DNA of 64,000 nucleotides from Cellvibrio sp. PSBB006 (lineage in GTDB: Bacteria > Pseudomonadota > Gammaproteobacteria > Pseudomonadales > Cellvibrionaceae): assembly GCF_002162135.1 (NCBI RefSeq), contig NZ_CP021382.1:5020001-5084000 (forward strand), read 5' to 3'. The notes under the pieces are model-generated. The model was not told the DNA's origin. It saw only the letters and a list, made by a program, of their open reading frames with translations, and did not search any database. The position numbers and the translations under genes were made by a program. Of this stretch, positions 44,800-52,366 are shown in pieces (the stretch's first letter is position 1; every line of letters begins with the position of its first letter).

Positions 44800-44966
44800 A
44801 TCCCGCTCCTGATAACAGCGTTAATTCATGTGCTGCCCTTAAAGCATAGCTGCACTGGGTCGACCTTGCCCGTCTGCATCATATCCACGCACCGCTGTGG
44901 TAGGGGATTATGACGATGATAAAAATATCTTTATTAATCAATGTGTTAATTAATTTTTTGCCAGTG

Positions 44967-45046
44967 GTGCTAAATTTTTAGCACAAGGCGCTTGACTTAT
45001 TTTCTGATGGTGCTAATTTTCTAGCATGGTGCTAAAAAATTAGCAC
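44967..45046. promoter_or_regulatory. Three palindromic operators for the BlaI-type repressor
   Basis: Three 18-nt palindromes with GTGCTA half-sites: GTGCTAAATTTTTAGCAC (44967-44984), GTGCTAATTTTCTAGCAT (45010-45027, one end altered) and GTGCTAAAAAATTAGCAC (45029-45046). Their dyad form and place upstream of the repressor gene fit BlaI/MecI binding. The second covers the -10 region and the third lies just downstream. Confidence 0.82.
44992..45019 (+). promoter_or_regulatory. Promoter of the BlaI-M56-TonB operon
   Basis: TTGACT (44992-44997) and TAATTT (45014-45019) at 16-nt spacing. The -10 lies within the second operator, so repressor binding would block polymerase. Confidence 0.6.
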
Positions 45047-45092
45047 CAATCGCTGCGTAGGATTAATGATACATAGGGTTAATGGGCAGGTT

Positions 45093-45485
45093 ATGGCAAA
45101 AGATCAACTACACAATCAACTCAGTCGGCGTGAGCGCCAAATCATGGATGCGCTATTTGAGCGGGGTGAGCTTTCCGCTCAGGATGTCCGCTCAGCCATT
45201 CCCGATCCGCCCAGTTATTCTGCGGTGCGGGCATTGATTGCCAAGCTGGTTGAAAAGAAGTTGGTCGATTATCGCGAAGAAGGACCGCGTTATATTTATT
45301 TTCCTGTGGTGGCGCGCAGCGAGGCGCGTGCCAACGCGTTGCAAAAATTGATTAAAACGTTTTTTGACGGTTCAACGGTCGCTGCCGTGAACGCACTCCT
45401 GGGAATGAATAAGCAGGAGTTGAGTGATGCAGAAGTTGCTGAGTTGAAGGCAGCGATTGAGAAAGCCAAAAGCAATAAGGATTAG
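45093..45485 (+). CDS. BlaI/MecI/CopY family repressor
   Basis: 130 residues. The winged-helix SRRERQIMDALFERGELSAQDVRSAIPDPPSYSAVRALIAKLVEKKLVDYREEGPRYIYFPVV is typical of BlaI/MecI, which bind dyad operators and are cleaved or released when the partner sensor protease is activated. The C-terminal helices dimerise. The ATG at 45093 is preferred to an alternative start at 45066. It autoregulates through the three GTGCTA operators upstream. The sensor-like M56 protease gene starts 22 nt after its stop. Confidence 0.92.
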   Translation: MAKDQLHNQLSRRERQIMDALFERGELSAQDVRSAIPDPPSYSAVRALIAKLVEKKLVDYREEGPRYIYFPVVARSEARANALQKLIKTFFDGSTVAAVNALLGMNKQELSDAEVAELKAAIEKAKSNKD

Positions 45486-45507
45486 CGGTTTTTTTCGCGA
45501 GGCAGAC

Positions 45508-47070
45508 ATGGCCACAGAAAACGCATTAAACATACTTACACTGCTATTGATCAAGCCGTTACTGATCATCCTGGCTATTGCAGCCGGTTTGCTCTTGTTG
45601 CGGAAAAAATCAGCGGCATTGCAACATTTCTGGGTAGCCACCGGTTTGTTCGCACTCTTGTTATTGCCTTTGTTGTTCAGTTTTTTGCCGGAAATCAAAT
45701 GGCAGGTTTTATCTTTTGATAAACCAACCTCTTTGCTTGTGGCCTGGCTTTATGATTTTTCCGTTTGGTTTGGTGAAATCAATAATGTCCTCCTGATAAC
45801 AGCCATTTATGCGATGGGCGTGTTCTGGCTGTTGTTTTATTTGCTGCTTGGCATCTGTGGCGTTGCTTTGCAAACCCGTCAATCGAGAATGTGTGACGAT
45901 ATTGACATGCAGCAACGCCTGCTGGATTTGCGTGAAGAAATGGGTATAACCCGTGAGGTTAGCTTGCGCGTCAGTAACACCGTTAGTTCGCCGCAGATGT
46001 GGGGCATCTTTCGGCCGGTCATCATGTTACCCGCGCATGCAAGTAGCTGGACCAGTGAGCGTAAATTGTCGGTGTTATTGCATGAGCTGGGGCATGTGGC
46101 GCGTTGTGATTGGGCAACGACCCTTGCCGTAAAAATATGTTGCGCGTTTTTCTGGTTTTTACCGCCGGTATGGTGGTTGACCAATCGATTATTCCACTTC
46201 GCCGAGATCGCTTGTGACGATTATATCTACCGTTTGCATAACGATTATCAGCTACGCAATAAAGAAATAATCTATGCAGAAAACCTGTTAGCCATGGCCC
46301 AGGCGGTGAAAGCGCCACCTGAATCTGCATTGTCCATGGCCGGGCATTCACCGGTGTTTTATCGCATAGAAGCTATTCTGGACCGCCAGCGTCAACGTGA
46401 CAATGCGACACCGGAAGCGCGGCAATACTGGGTTCTGGTTTTACTGCTGCTGCTCTTGCCTGTAGCGAGTTTGCAGCTTATGCCAATTCAGCAAACCCTG
46501 ATGGCACAGGTATTAAAAATTCAATTACCTGACGCTGGTCGTCAAGATTCGACAGCCGTATCCGGGAAGAAACCTGTTACGCCAACCTATCGGTTGGATG
46601 CGGAGACTTTGCGCAAATTAAAACAACAGGTTCGTGTAAGTGAAATGCCCAGGTTGCCTCAGGAAAAACTGATCGTTACCGCCAGTCCTGATTCGTTGGA
46701 TACCAGCGGTCTGGCGAACAGAGGGCAATTAATCAAGCCGGTAAAAATGCCGGAACCTTTGATTCATATGCAAGGCTACATGCCGGCAGAAATGGTGATT
46801 CCTATCTATCCGCGCAATGCCCTGGAGCGGGGTACGGAAGGTGAGGTTATTGTTGAATTTTCCATTGCAGAAGATGGAACAATCTTCGACCCGCACATCC
46901 TGAAATCTCATCCGCGCCATCTATTCGACAAAGCTGTATTGGCCGCATTAAAAGACTCGCGTTATCACCCGCAGATCATCGATGGTATCCCGGTGATTAT
47001 CGAAGGTGTAACCGAAGTATTTACCTTCCAGATCCAACAGCCTCTCATCGCTGAACAGCGACGACGATAA
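45508..47070 (+). CDS. M56 metallopeptidase (BlaR1-like) with TonB C-terminal domain
   Basis: About 520 residues. N-terminal membrane part with four helices (about 10-30, 40-60, 95-120 and after 200) holds the zinc site HELGH (192-196) and the downstream EIACDDYIY Glu/Asp. The last 330-520 segment is periplasmic. BlaR1 has a penicillin-binding sensor there; here it is replaced by a proline-rich linker and a TonB-C domain (MVIPIYPRNALERGTEGEVIVEFSIAEDG ... ALKDSRYHP). It should cleave or control the BlaI-type repressor when its periplasmic part is stimulated. The ATG at 45508 follows GAGG and matches the start of the membrane domain. Confidence 0.88.
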   Translation: MATENALNILTLLLIKPLLIILAIAAGLLLLRKKSAALQHFWVATGLFALLLLPLLFSFLPEIKWQVLSFDKPTSLLVAWLYDFSVWFGEINNVLLITAIYAMGVFWLLFYLLLGICGVALQTRQSRMCDDIDMQQRLLDLREEMGITREVSLRVSNTVSSPQMWGIFRPVIMLPAHASSWTSERKLSVLLHELGHVARCDWATTLAVKICCAFFWFLPPVWWLTNRLFHFAEIACDDYIYRLHNDYQLRNKEIIYAENLLAMAQAVKAPPESALSMAGHSPVFYRIEAILDRQRQRDNATPEARQYWVLVLLLLLLPVASLQLMPIQQTLMAQVLKIQLPDAGRQDSTAVSGKKPVTPTYRLDAETLRKLKQQVRVSEMPRLPQEKLIVTASPDSLDTSGLANRGQLIKPVKMPEPLIHMQGYMPAEMVIPIYPRNALERGTEGEVIVEFSIAEDGTIFDPHILKSHPRHLFDKAVLAALKDSRYHPQIIDGIPVIIEGVTEVFTFQIQQPLIAEQRRR

Positions 47071-47175
47071 ACTGATTTTATCTCACTAACCCCTTAACTT
47101 TTTTGCCCGTACCGGGACGGGGAAAGTCATGCCCGGAATTTGTTAAATCCTATTATTATTTATGAGGATCATCCT

Positions 47176-47805
47176 ATGACCACGCTTACCTTAGCTAATC
47201 CGTTTGTGCGTATGTTGAGTATCTTGCCGGCTGCTTCTATCGCCACCTTGTTGATTTTGTACTTGATGTATCAATTGGTGCATACCGATTTTGTTGACAT
47301 CATTGAACCGGAAGACACGGAGGATATAACAACGTTTATCAACGAGGAGCCCAGGGATATCAACAACCGCTATGAAAATTTGGAAAAACCCGTCAAGCCG
47401 CAACCGCCGACAACGCCGCCCGAAGCTCCGGAACTGGACCCGGTTAATCCTGACGTAAACACGTTAACAGATAACTTATTAGCGATTGTCAAACCTGACA
47501 TCAATGTTGAACTTGATAGCTCCTTTGGCGATCAGGCTATGCCATTTATAAAGGTACAGCCCAACTACCCAACCTCTGCATCCTCGCGCGGTATTGAAGG
47601 TTATGTTGATGTGATGTTTGACGTGGCGCCAACGGGTGCGACCGAGAATATTCGTATCATCAATGCGGTTCCTTCAAGCATCTTTAACAGCAGCGTTGTT
47701 CAGGCGATCAAACGCTGGAAATACAAACCCAGGATGGTTAACGAGGTACCGGTTAAATCGTTTGATGTCCGCGAACGAATTACCTTTGAGCTGGAAAAAG
47801 GTTAG
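47176..47805 (+). CDS. TonB-like energy-transducing protein
   Basis: 209 residues: a short cytoplasmic N terminus, one membrane helix (SILPAASIATLLILYLMYQLV), a proline-rich spacer (KPVKPQPPTTPPEAPELDP) and a TonB C-terminal domain (QPNYPTSASSRGIEGYVDVMFDVAPTGATENIRI ... VVQAIKRWKYKPRMVNEVPV). It is smaller than classical TonB and lacks ExbBD neighbours. GAGGATC precedes the ATG at 47176. It is 105 nt after the M56 gene, probably in the same operon and under the same repressor. Confidence 0.85.
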   Translation: MTTLTLANPFVRMLSILPAASIATLLILYLMYQLVHTDFVDIIEPEDTEDITTFINEEPRDINNRYENLEKPVKPQPPTTPPEAPELDPVNPDVNTLTDNLLAIVKPDINVELDSSFGDQAMPFIKVQPNYPTSASSRGIEGYVDVMFDVAPTGATENIRIINAVPSSIFNSSVVQAIKRWKYKPRMVNEVPVKSFDVRERITFELEKG

Positions 47806-47864
47806 GTTGTCCTGCGTGCGGGCAGGATGGATAATGGCCGCCCTGCCGCGCACTGATGAGAATT

Positions 47865-48710
47865 ATGACTGATACCCCACTCGCCATTTGTAGTTTGCCG
47901 ATTGTCTGTAACGATGAACGATATCGTGAACAGGCAGCGCTCCTAGCTCAGAAATTACAGCAACCGCTGTTGTTGAATGCGGACCCGCAAGCATTGACGC
48001 AGAGTGATTTTGTGGTGCTATTGAATAACCAGGGCGTTGCTTTACAACAAACCGGCCGCAAAGCACCGGGACCGATACGCGCTGAGTTTGCGGAAGGGTC
48101 AGTCGATCATCGACGTAAATTTGGTGGCGGTAAAGGGCAGATGATTGCCAGGGCGGTGGGCATCAAAGCGGGTGTTTATCCACGCGTGCTGGATGTAACC
48201 GCCGGGCTTGGGAAAGACGCTTTTGTGTTGGCCACCCTGGGCTGTCCGGTGCAACTGCTTGAGCGCTCTCTTGTGGTACATGCGTTGTTACAGGACGGGT
48301 TAAGTCGCGCGCACAACCTGGCGGCGATGGATGATCCGGCATTGTTGAACATTGTGCAGCGTATGACCTTATTGGCTGCTGATAGCCGCACTTATCTTAA
48401 GCAACTCGGTGAGGCTGCTTGTCCCGATGTTATCTACATGGACCCTATGTTTCCCGAACGCGAAAAGTCGGCGGATGTAAAAAAGGAAATGCGCGCGTTC
48501 CATACGTTAGTGGGCAAGGATGAAGATGCCGATGAACTCCTCGCGTTATGTCTGGCAAAAGCGCGGTATCGCGTGGTGGTCAAGCGATCGCGCAAAGCCG
48601 CGTTTGTTGATGCTCGCCAACCTTCCTATCAGTTAGAGGGAAAATCCAGCCGCTTCGATATTTACACACTCCGTAAATTGCCGGATTCATTGCCGGTAAC
48701 CGCCAGCTGA
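47865..48710 (+). CDS. rsmJ: 16S rRNA m2G1516 methyltransferase RsmJ
   Basis: 281-residue SAM-dependent methyltransferase. The family order is clear: FAEGSVDHRRKFGGGKGQMIARAVGIK, SAM site DVTAGLGKDAFVLATLG, catalytic-region YMDPMFPERE and VVVKRSRKAA. It methylates G1516 of 16S rRNA. The ATG at 47865 is chosen over an upstream in-frame ATG (47856). It is about 60 nt after the TonB-like gene, but is likely to be independent of it. Confidence 0.95.
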   Translation: MTDTPLAICSLPIVCNDERYREQAALLAQKLQQPLLLNADPQALTQSDFVVLLNNQGVALQQTGRKAPGPIRAEFAEGSVDHRRKFGGGKGQMIARAVGIKAGVYPRVLDVTAGLGKDAFVLATLGCPVQLLERSLVVHALLQDGLSRAHNLAAMDDPALLNIVQRMTLLAADSRTYLKQLGEAACPDVIYMDPMFPEREKSADVKKEMRAFHTLVGKDEDADELLALCLAKARYRVVVKRSRKAAFVDARQPSYQLEGKSSRFDIYTLRKLPDSLPVTAS

Positions 48711-48779
48711 AATTATTGGCGTATTCACAGGCTTTGTAGTATATACGCGCTCCTCTTGGGTCTGTGATGGGAGCCGGCC

Positions 48780-49454
48780 TTGTGCGACACCTCGTTTATT
48801 CAAAGTAATCAATTATTTGACCGTATCGCGGATGCGCTGGTTGATCGCGGATACATTATCTTATCCGGCGTCTTGCCCGCCGATGTGGTAGGCAAACTGC
48901 TGGAGCGATTGCATGACCTGGGCGATGAAGACTTCAAGCGCGCCGGCATTGGTCGTCAGGATGACTTTCAAATCGATACCAGTGTGCGTCGTGACCGAAT
49001 TCATTGGTTGCAACAGGATCACCCCGCCGAGGTAGAATTTCTGGCCTGGATGGATGAACTGCGCCTTGCGCTGAATCGCCGGCTGTTTATGGGCTTGATG
49101 GATTACGAATGCCACTTCGCCAGCTATGGCATCGGCGCTTTCTATAAAAAGCACCTGGATGCTTTCAAGCTACCTACGCCCTTGCTACAGGCGCAGATCC
49201 AAGTCTCTCCTCTGCAGTCCCAACCCAGTCGGGTTCTTTCCACAGTTCTCTATCTCAATCCGGAATGGCAGGTGGGGGATGGCGGAGAATTACGCCTTTA
49301 CGATGAAGATGATGCACTGGTACTGGAAACCATCGCACCGGAATATGGCAAGTTGGTTATCTTTCTCAGTGAAAAATTTCCTCACGAAGTTCTGGTTGCC
49401 CAACGTGAACGCCACAGTATTGCTGGCTGGTTTCGCGTAAGCGGACCGACATAA
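48780..49454 (+). CDS. 2-oxoglutarate/Fe(II) oxygenase family protein
   Basis: 224 residues of prolyl-4-hydroxylase-like fold. Metal site HLD within GAFYKKHLDAF and distal His in FPHEV, with Arg in ERHSIAGWFR for 2-oxoglutarate; the core LSTVLYLNPEWQVGDGGELRLY is typical. Such enzymes hydroxylate a protein or small molecule; ribosomal-protein hydroxylases are one possibility, given rsmJ upstream. The start is TTG at 48780 with GGGAG just upstream; no better ATG or GTG exists in frame near the N terminus. Confidence 0.85.
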   Translation: MCDTSFIQSNQLFDRIADALVDRGYIILSGVLPADVVGKLLERLHDLGDEDFKRAGIGRQDDFQIDTSVRRDRIHWLQQDHPAEVEFLAWMDELRLALNRRLFMGLMDYECHFASYGIGAFYKKHLDAFKLPTPLLQAQIQVSPLQSQPSRVLSTVLYLNPEWQVGDGGELRLYDEDDALVLETIAPEYGKLVIFLSEKFPHEVLVAQRERHSIAGWFRVSGPT

Positions 49455-49503
49455 ACCCTCCCTCTTCACAAGACTTTGCTATCATCCAAGGACTGCCCTA
49501 AAG

Positions 49504-49560
49504 CTGTGCGCATTGCGCTGGTTTAGGGCGGCCGCTATTGGGTGCGCACTTCATTGATGC
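49504..49560 (+). promoter_or_regulatory. Possible enhancer sites upstream of the sigma-54 promoter
   Basis: GCAC-N7-ATGC (49547-49561) and GCGC-N7-TGGT (49509-49523) are loose matches to the NtrC-type GCAC-N7-GTGC half-site pair, at 45-100 nt upstream of the sigma-54 -24 box. They would be a reasonable place for an activator, but the match is imperfect and only suggestive. Confidence 0.3.
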
Positions 49561-49605
49561 GGTATTTGTGACTCTTGCACAGGATTAATAGCGCAGATAG
49601 GTGGT

Positions 49606-49621
49606 TGGCAGGGGCTTTGCA
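49606..49621 (+). promoter_or_regulatory. Sigma-54 promoter (-24/-12)
   Basis: TGGCAGGGGCTTTGCA has the GG-N10-GC spacing (GG 49607-49608, GC 49619-49620) and TGGC/TTGC ends of a sigma-54 promoter. It lies 65 nt upstream of the ATP-grasp start codon. No sigma-70 box of comparable quality is seen nearby. Confidence 0.7.
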
Positions 49622-49685
49622 AGAAACCTGCTGACGGAAAAGTGATTTTTTCCGATCATCGTTTTCAGGCAACAGGGATTACTCT

Positions 49686-51134
49686 ATGCAGATAGATTGG
49701 CGGACTTATTCTCCGGGTCATTTTTACGACGAACTCATCAGTTCTCCCGGCCATGCGCGCAAAGCGACACGCCACCTTGCCAAGTATTTAAGCTCGCTAA
49801 CCGGCGATGAATTACAAGAGCGCAAGCAGTCCGCCGAACTCGCTATCAAAACCATGGGCATCTCATTTACGGTCTACAGCGATGCTGGCAACATCGACCG
49901 CGCCTGGCCGTTTGACATTATCCCGCGCATCATCCCGCAAAAAGAATGGCTGAAAACCGAACAGGGTTTGATCCAACGCTTGACCGCACTGAACTGTTTT
50001 ATCAACGATATCTACAACGATCAGAAAATCATTAAAGACAAAGTCCTGCCTATGGCATTACTGGCGGACTCGGTTAACTTCCGCAAGGAATGCATGGGCA
50101 TGAAACCGGCTTTCGGGGTTTGGGCTCATATTTGCGGCAGCGATTTAATTCGTGATGAAAAGGGCGATTTTTTTGTATTGGAAGACAATCTGCGGGTGCC
50201 CTCCGGTGTGTCTTACATGCTGGAAAATCGCAAAGTCACCAAGCGGGTTTTTCCGGAGTTATTTGAAAACCACAATATTGTGCCGGTAACGGAATATCCC
50301 AACCAACTATTCGACACCCTTGCCGCCTTGTCACCGCGCCCGCTGGATCGGCCGGAAGTCGTTGTACTTACGCCGGGAATCTATAACTCCGCCTATTTTG
50401 AACATTCTTATCTCGCACAACAGATGGGTGTGGAGTTGGTAGAAGGCAGCGATCTGGTGGTGGAAAACGATTGCGTTTACATGCGCACCATCAAAGGTTT
50501 GTCGCGAGTGGATGTCATCTACCGACGCATCGATGATTTATTTCTTGACCCGGAAATGTTTATCCCGGACTCCATGCTTGGCGTTCCCGGTTTGATGCGC
50601 GCCTGGCTCAAAGGCAATGTGGCCCTGGCCAACGCACCTGGTGCCGGCGTGGCGGACGACAAGGTAATCTACACCTTTGTACCGGCAATGATCAAATATT
50701 ATTTGGGTGAAGAACCTATCCTGCCAAATGTACCCAGCTATTTATGTATTGATCCTAAACAATGCGAATATGTGTTGGCGAACCTGGATAAATTGGTGGT
50801 AAAACCGGCCAACGAGTCGGGCGGTTACGGCATGATTATCGGGCCTCAGGCGAGCAAGAAAGAGCGTGATGAATTTGCGCTGCGCATCAAAGCCAACCCG
50901 CGCAATTATATGGCACAACCGCTGATCTCTTTGTCCACCGCGCCCATCCTCGCCAACAAAAATGCCGAGCCGCGCCATATCGATTTGCGGCCTTTTGTGT
51001 TGCAAGGCAAAGAACATTACGTCACGCCCGGTGGATTGACCCGCGTGGCAATGGTGAAAGGTTCCTATGTGGTGAACTCATCGCAAGGTGGGGGAAGTAA
51101 AGATACCTGGATTGTCGTTGAGGGGGATAAATAA
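49686..51134 (+). CDS. Circularly permuted type 2 ATP-grasp protein
   Basis: 482 residues of the COG2308 type (DUF404/DUF407). GIYNSAYFEHSYLAQQMGVELVEGSDLVV, RVDVIYRRIDDLFLDPE and VKPANESGGYGMIIGPQ are family signatures; the ATP-grasp lysine and acidic metal ligands are in these segments. It probably makes a peptide-like amide bond. It is encoded with an alpha-E protein right after it, the usual pair; transglutaminase and proteasome-like protease genes often accompany them elsewhere but are absent here. A sigma-54 promoter upstream suggests nitrogen- or stress-linked control. Confidence 0.92.
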   Translation: MQIDWRTYSPGHFYDELISSPGHARKATRHLAKYLSSLTGDELQERKQSAELAIKTMGISFTVYSDAGNIDRAWPFDIIPRIIPQKEWLKTEQGLIQRLTALNCFINDIYNDQKIIKDKVLPMALLADSVNFRKECMGMKPAFGVWAHICGSDLIRDEKGDFFVLEDNLRVPSGVSYMLENRKVTKRVFPELFENHNIVPVTEYPNQLFDTLAALSPRPLDRPEVVVLTPGIYNSAYFEHSYLAQQMGVELVEGSDLVVENDCVYMRTIKGLSRVDVIYRRIDDLFLDPEMFIPDSMLGVPGLMRAWLKGNVALANAPGAGVADDKVIYTFVPAMIKYYLGEEPILPNVPSYLCIDPKQCEYVLANLDKLVVKPANESGGYGMIIGPQASKKERDEFALRIKANPRNYMAQPLISLSTAPILANKNAEPRHIDLRPFVLQGKEHYVTPGGLTRVAMVKGSYVVNSSQGGGSKDTWIVVEGDK

Positions 51135-51135
51135 T

Positions 51136-52119
51136 ATGTTATCTCGCGTTGCTGAACGTATTTACTGGTTGGGTCGTTACATGGAGCGCAGCGAAAATGT
51201 GGCGCGCATGGTGAACGTCAATTCCAATTTACTGCTTGACCTGCCGCGCGGCGTCAAGGTGGGATGGGGTTCGTTGATTGACATCAGCGGCACTGGCGAT
51301 TATTTCAATCGCGATACCGATCAGGTAGATGAGCGCACGGTTGTGCGTTTTATGCTGGCTGATAAAGATAATCCCTCATCGTTGTTAAACTCGCTCAGCT
51401 GGGCGCGGGAAAATGCGCGTATCACAAGAGAAACCATGCCGATGGAAGCCTGGGAGTTGATCAATGATCTGTACCACACGATCAAGGACAACGCTAATTC
51501 CATGGTCGCGCGACGCGAGCGCGGGCGAATGTTATTGCACGTGATTAATCAGGTTCAACAATTCACCGGATTGTTGGCCGGCTGCATGACTCACAACGAT
51601 GCTTACGATTTTATACGGTTAGGGCGCAACCTGGAGCGCGCTGATATGACCACGCGTATTGTGGACGCAGGGCTAGTACATTTACTGCCGCATTTATCGT
51701 CTGGCAGTGGTAGCGGTAGCGATGTTCTGCAACCTTACAATAATGTGTTGTGGATGAGTGTGCTGCGTTCCTTGAGCGGCTATCAAATGTATCGCCAGCA
51801 TGTGCGCGATCGTGTTAACGCAAAAGATGTGGTGACATTTTTATTGCAGAATGAGAATTTTCCGCGTGCCGTTGCTCATTCATTAGGGGAGCTGGAAGGT
51901 TGCCTGAAAAAATTACCCAATAGCAAGGCCGCCTCTCATGCGGTTGTCAGCGCTATTGCGCGTGTCAAGGCAGCGGATATCCCGCAGTTGCTGGAGAAAG
52001 GCTTACATGAATATATTGATGATATTCAGTCTGAAATCGGCAATCTGCATTCGGTGATTACGGAAACCTGGTTCCTGCCGGTAAAAATAGCGCAATCGCA
52101 AAAGCAATCAGCGGCTTGA
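51136..52119 (+). CDS. Alpha-E domain protein
   Basis: 327 residues of the all-helical alpha-E family (DUF403), partner of the permuted ATP-grasp protein. MLSRVAERIYWLGRYMERSENVARMVNVNSNLLLDLPR is the typical start and WFLPVKIAQ the end. A Gly-Ser run (SSGSGSGSDV, about residue 193-202) is a local insertion. The ATG lies 1 nt after the preceding stop, so the two are translationally coupled; the longer overlapping ORF start is rejected. Molecular role unknown. A strong terminator follows. Confidence 0.92.
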   Translation: MLSRVAERIYWLGRYMERSENVARMVNVNSNLLLDLPRGVKVGWGSLIDISGTGDYFNRDTDQVDERTVVRFMLADKDNPSSLLNSLSWARENARITRETMPMEAWELINDLYHTIKDNANSMVARRERGRMLLHVINQVQQFTGLLAGCMTHNDAYDFIRLGRNLERADMTTRIVDAGLVHLLPHLSSGSGSGSDVLQPYNNVLWMSVLRSLSGYQMYRQHVRDRVNAKDVVTFLLQNENFPRAVAHSLGELEGCLKKLPNSKAASHAVVSAIARVKAADIPQLLEKGLHEYIDDIQSEIGNLHSVITETWFLPVKIAQSQKQSAA

Positions 52120-52146
52120 GTGTTATGTGCTTTTTGAAAATATGAG

Positions 52147-52172
52147 GCAGGCTTTGCAGAGCCTGCTTTTTT
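52147..52172 (+). terminator. Terminator after the ATP-grasp/alpha-E operon
   Basis: GCAGGCT, loop TTGCAG, AGCCTGC, then six T. A clear intrinsic terminator 28 nt after the alpha-E stop. Confidence 0.88.
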
Positions 52173-52366
52173 GGGCACCTCATTTACATCACTGCTTATC
52201 AGATTTGCCACTCACTTTATCCTTCAAGAAACTGACACTCGCGCCGATTGTCGTCTGAATCATTTCCTGTTACACAACGCCGAATCCTGTCTACACTGTT
52301 TGGTGGTAATAGGTTATCTTCTGGGGCTGGAACGTTTGACTGGTTGTTTTCTCTTGGAGAGTGGTG

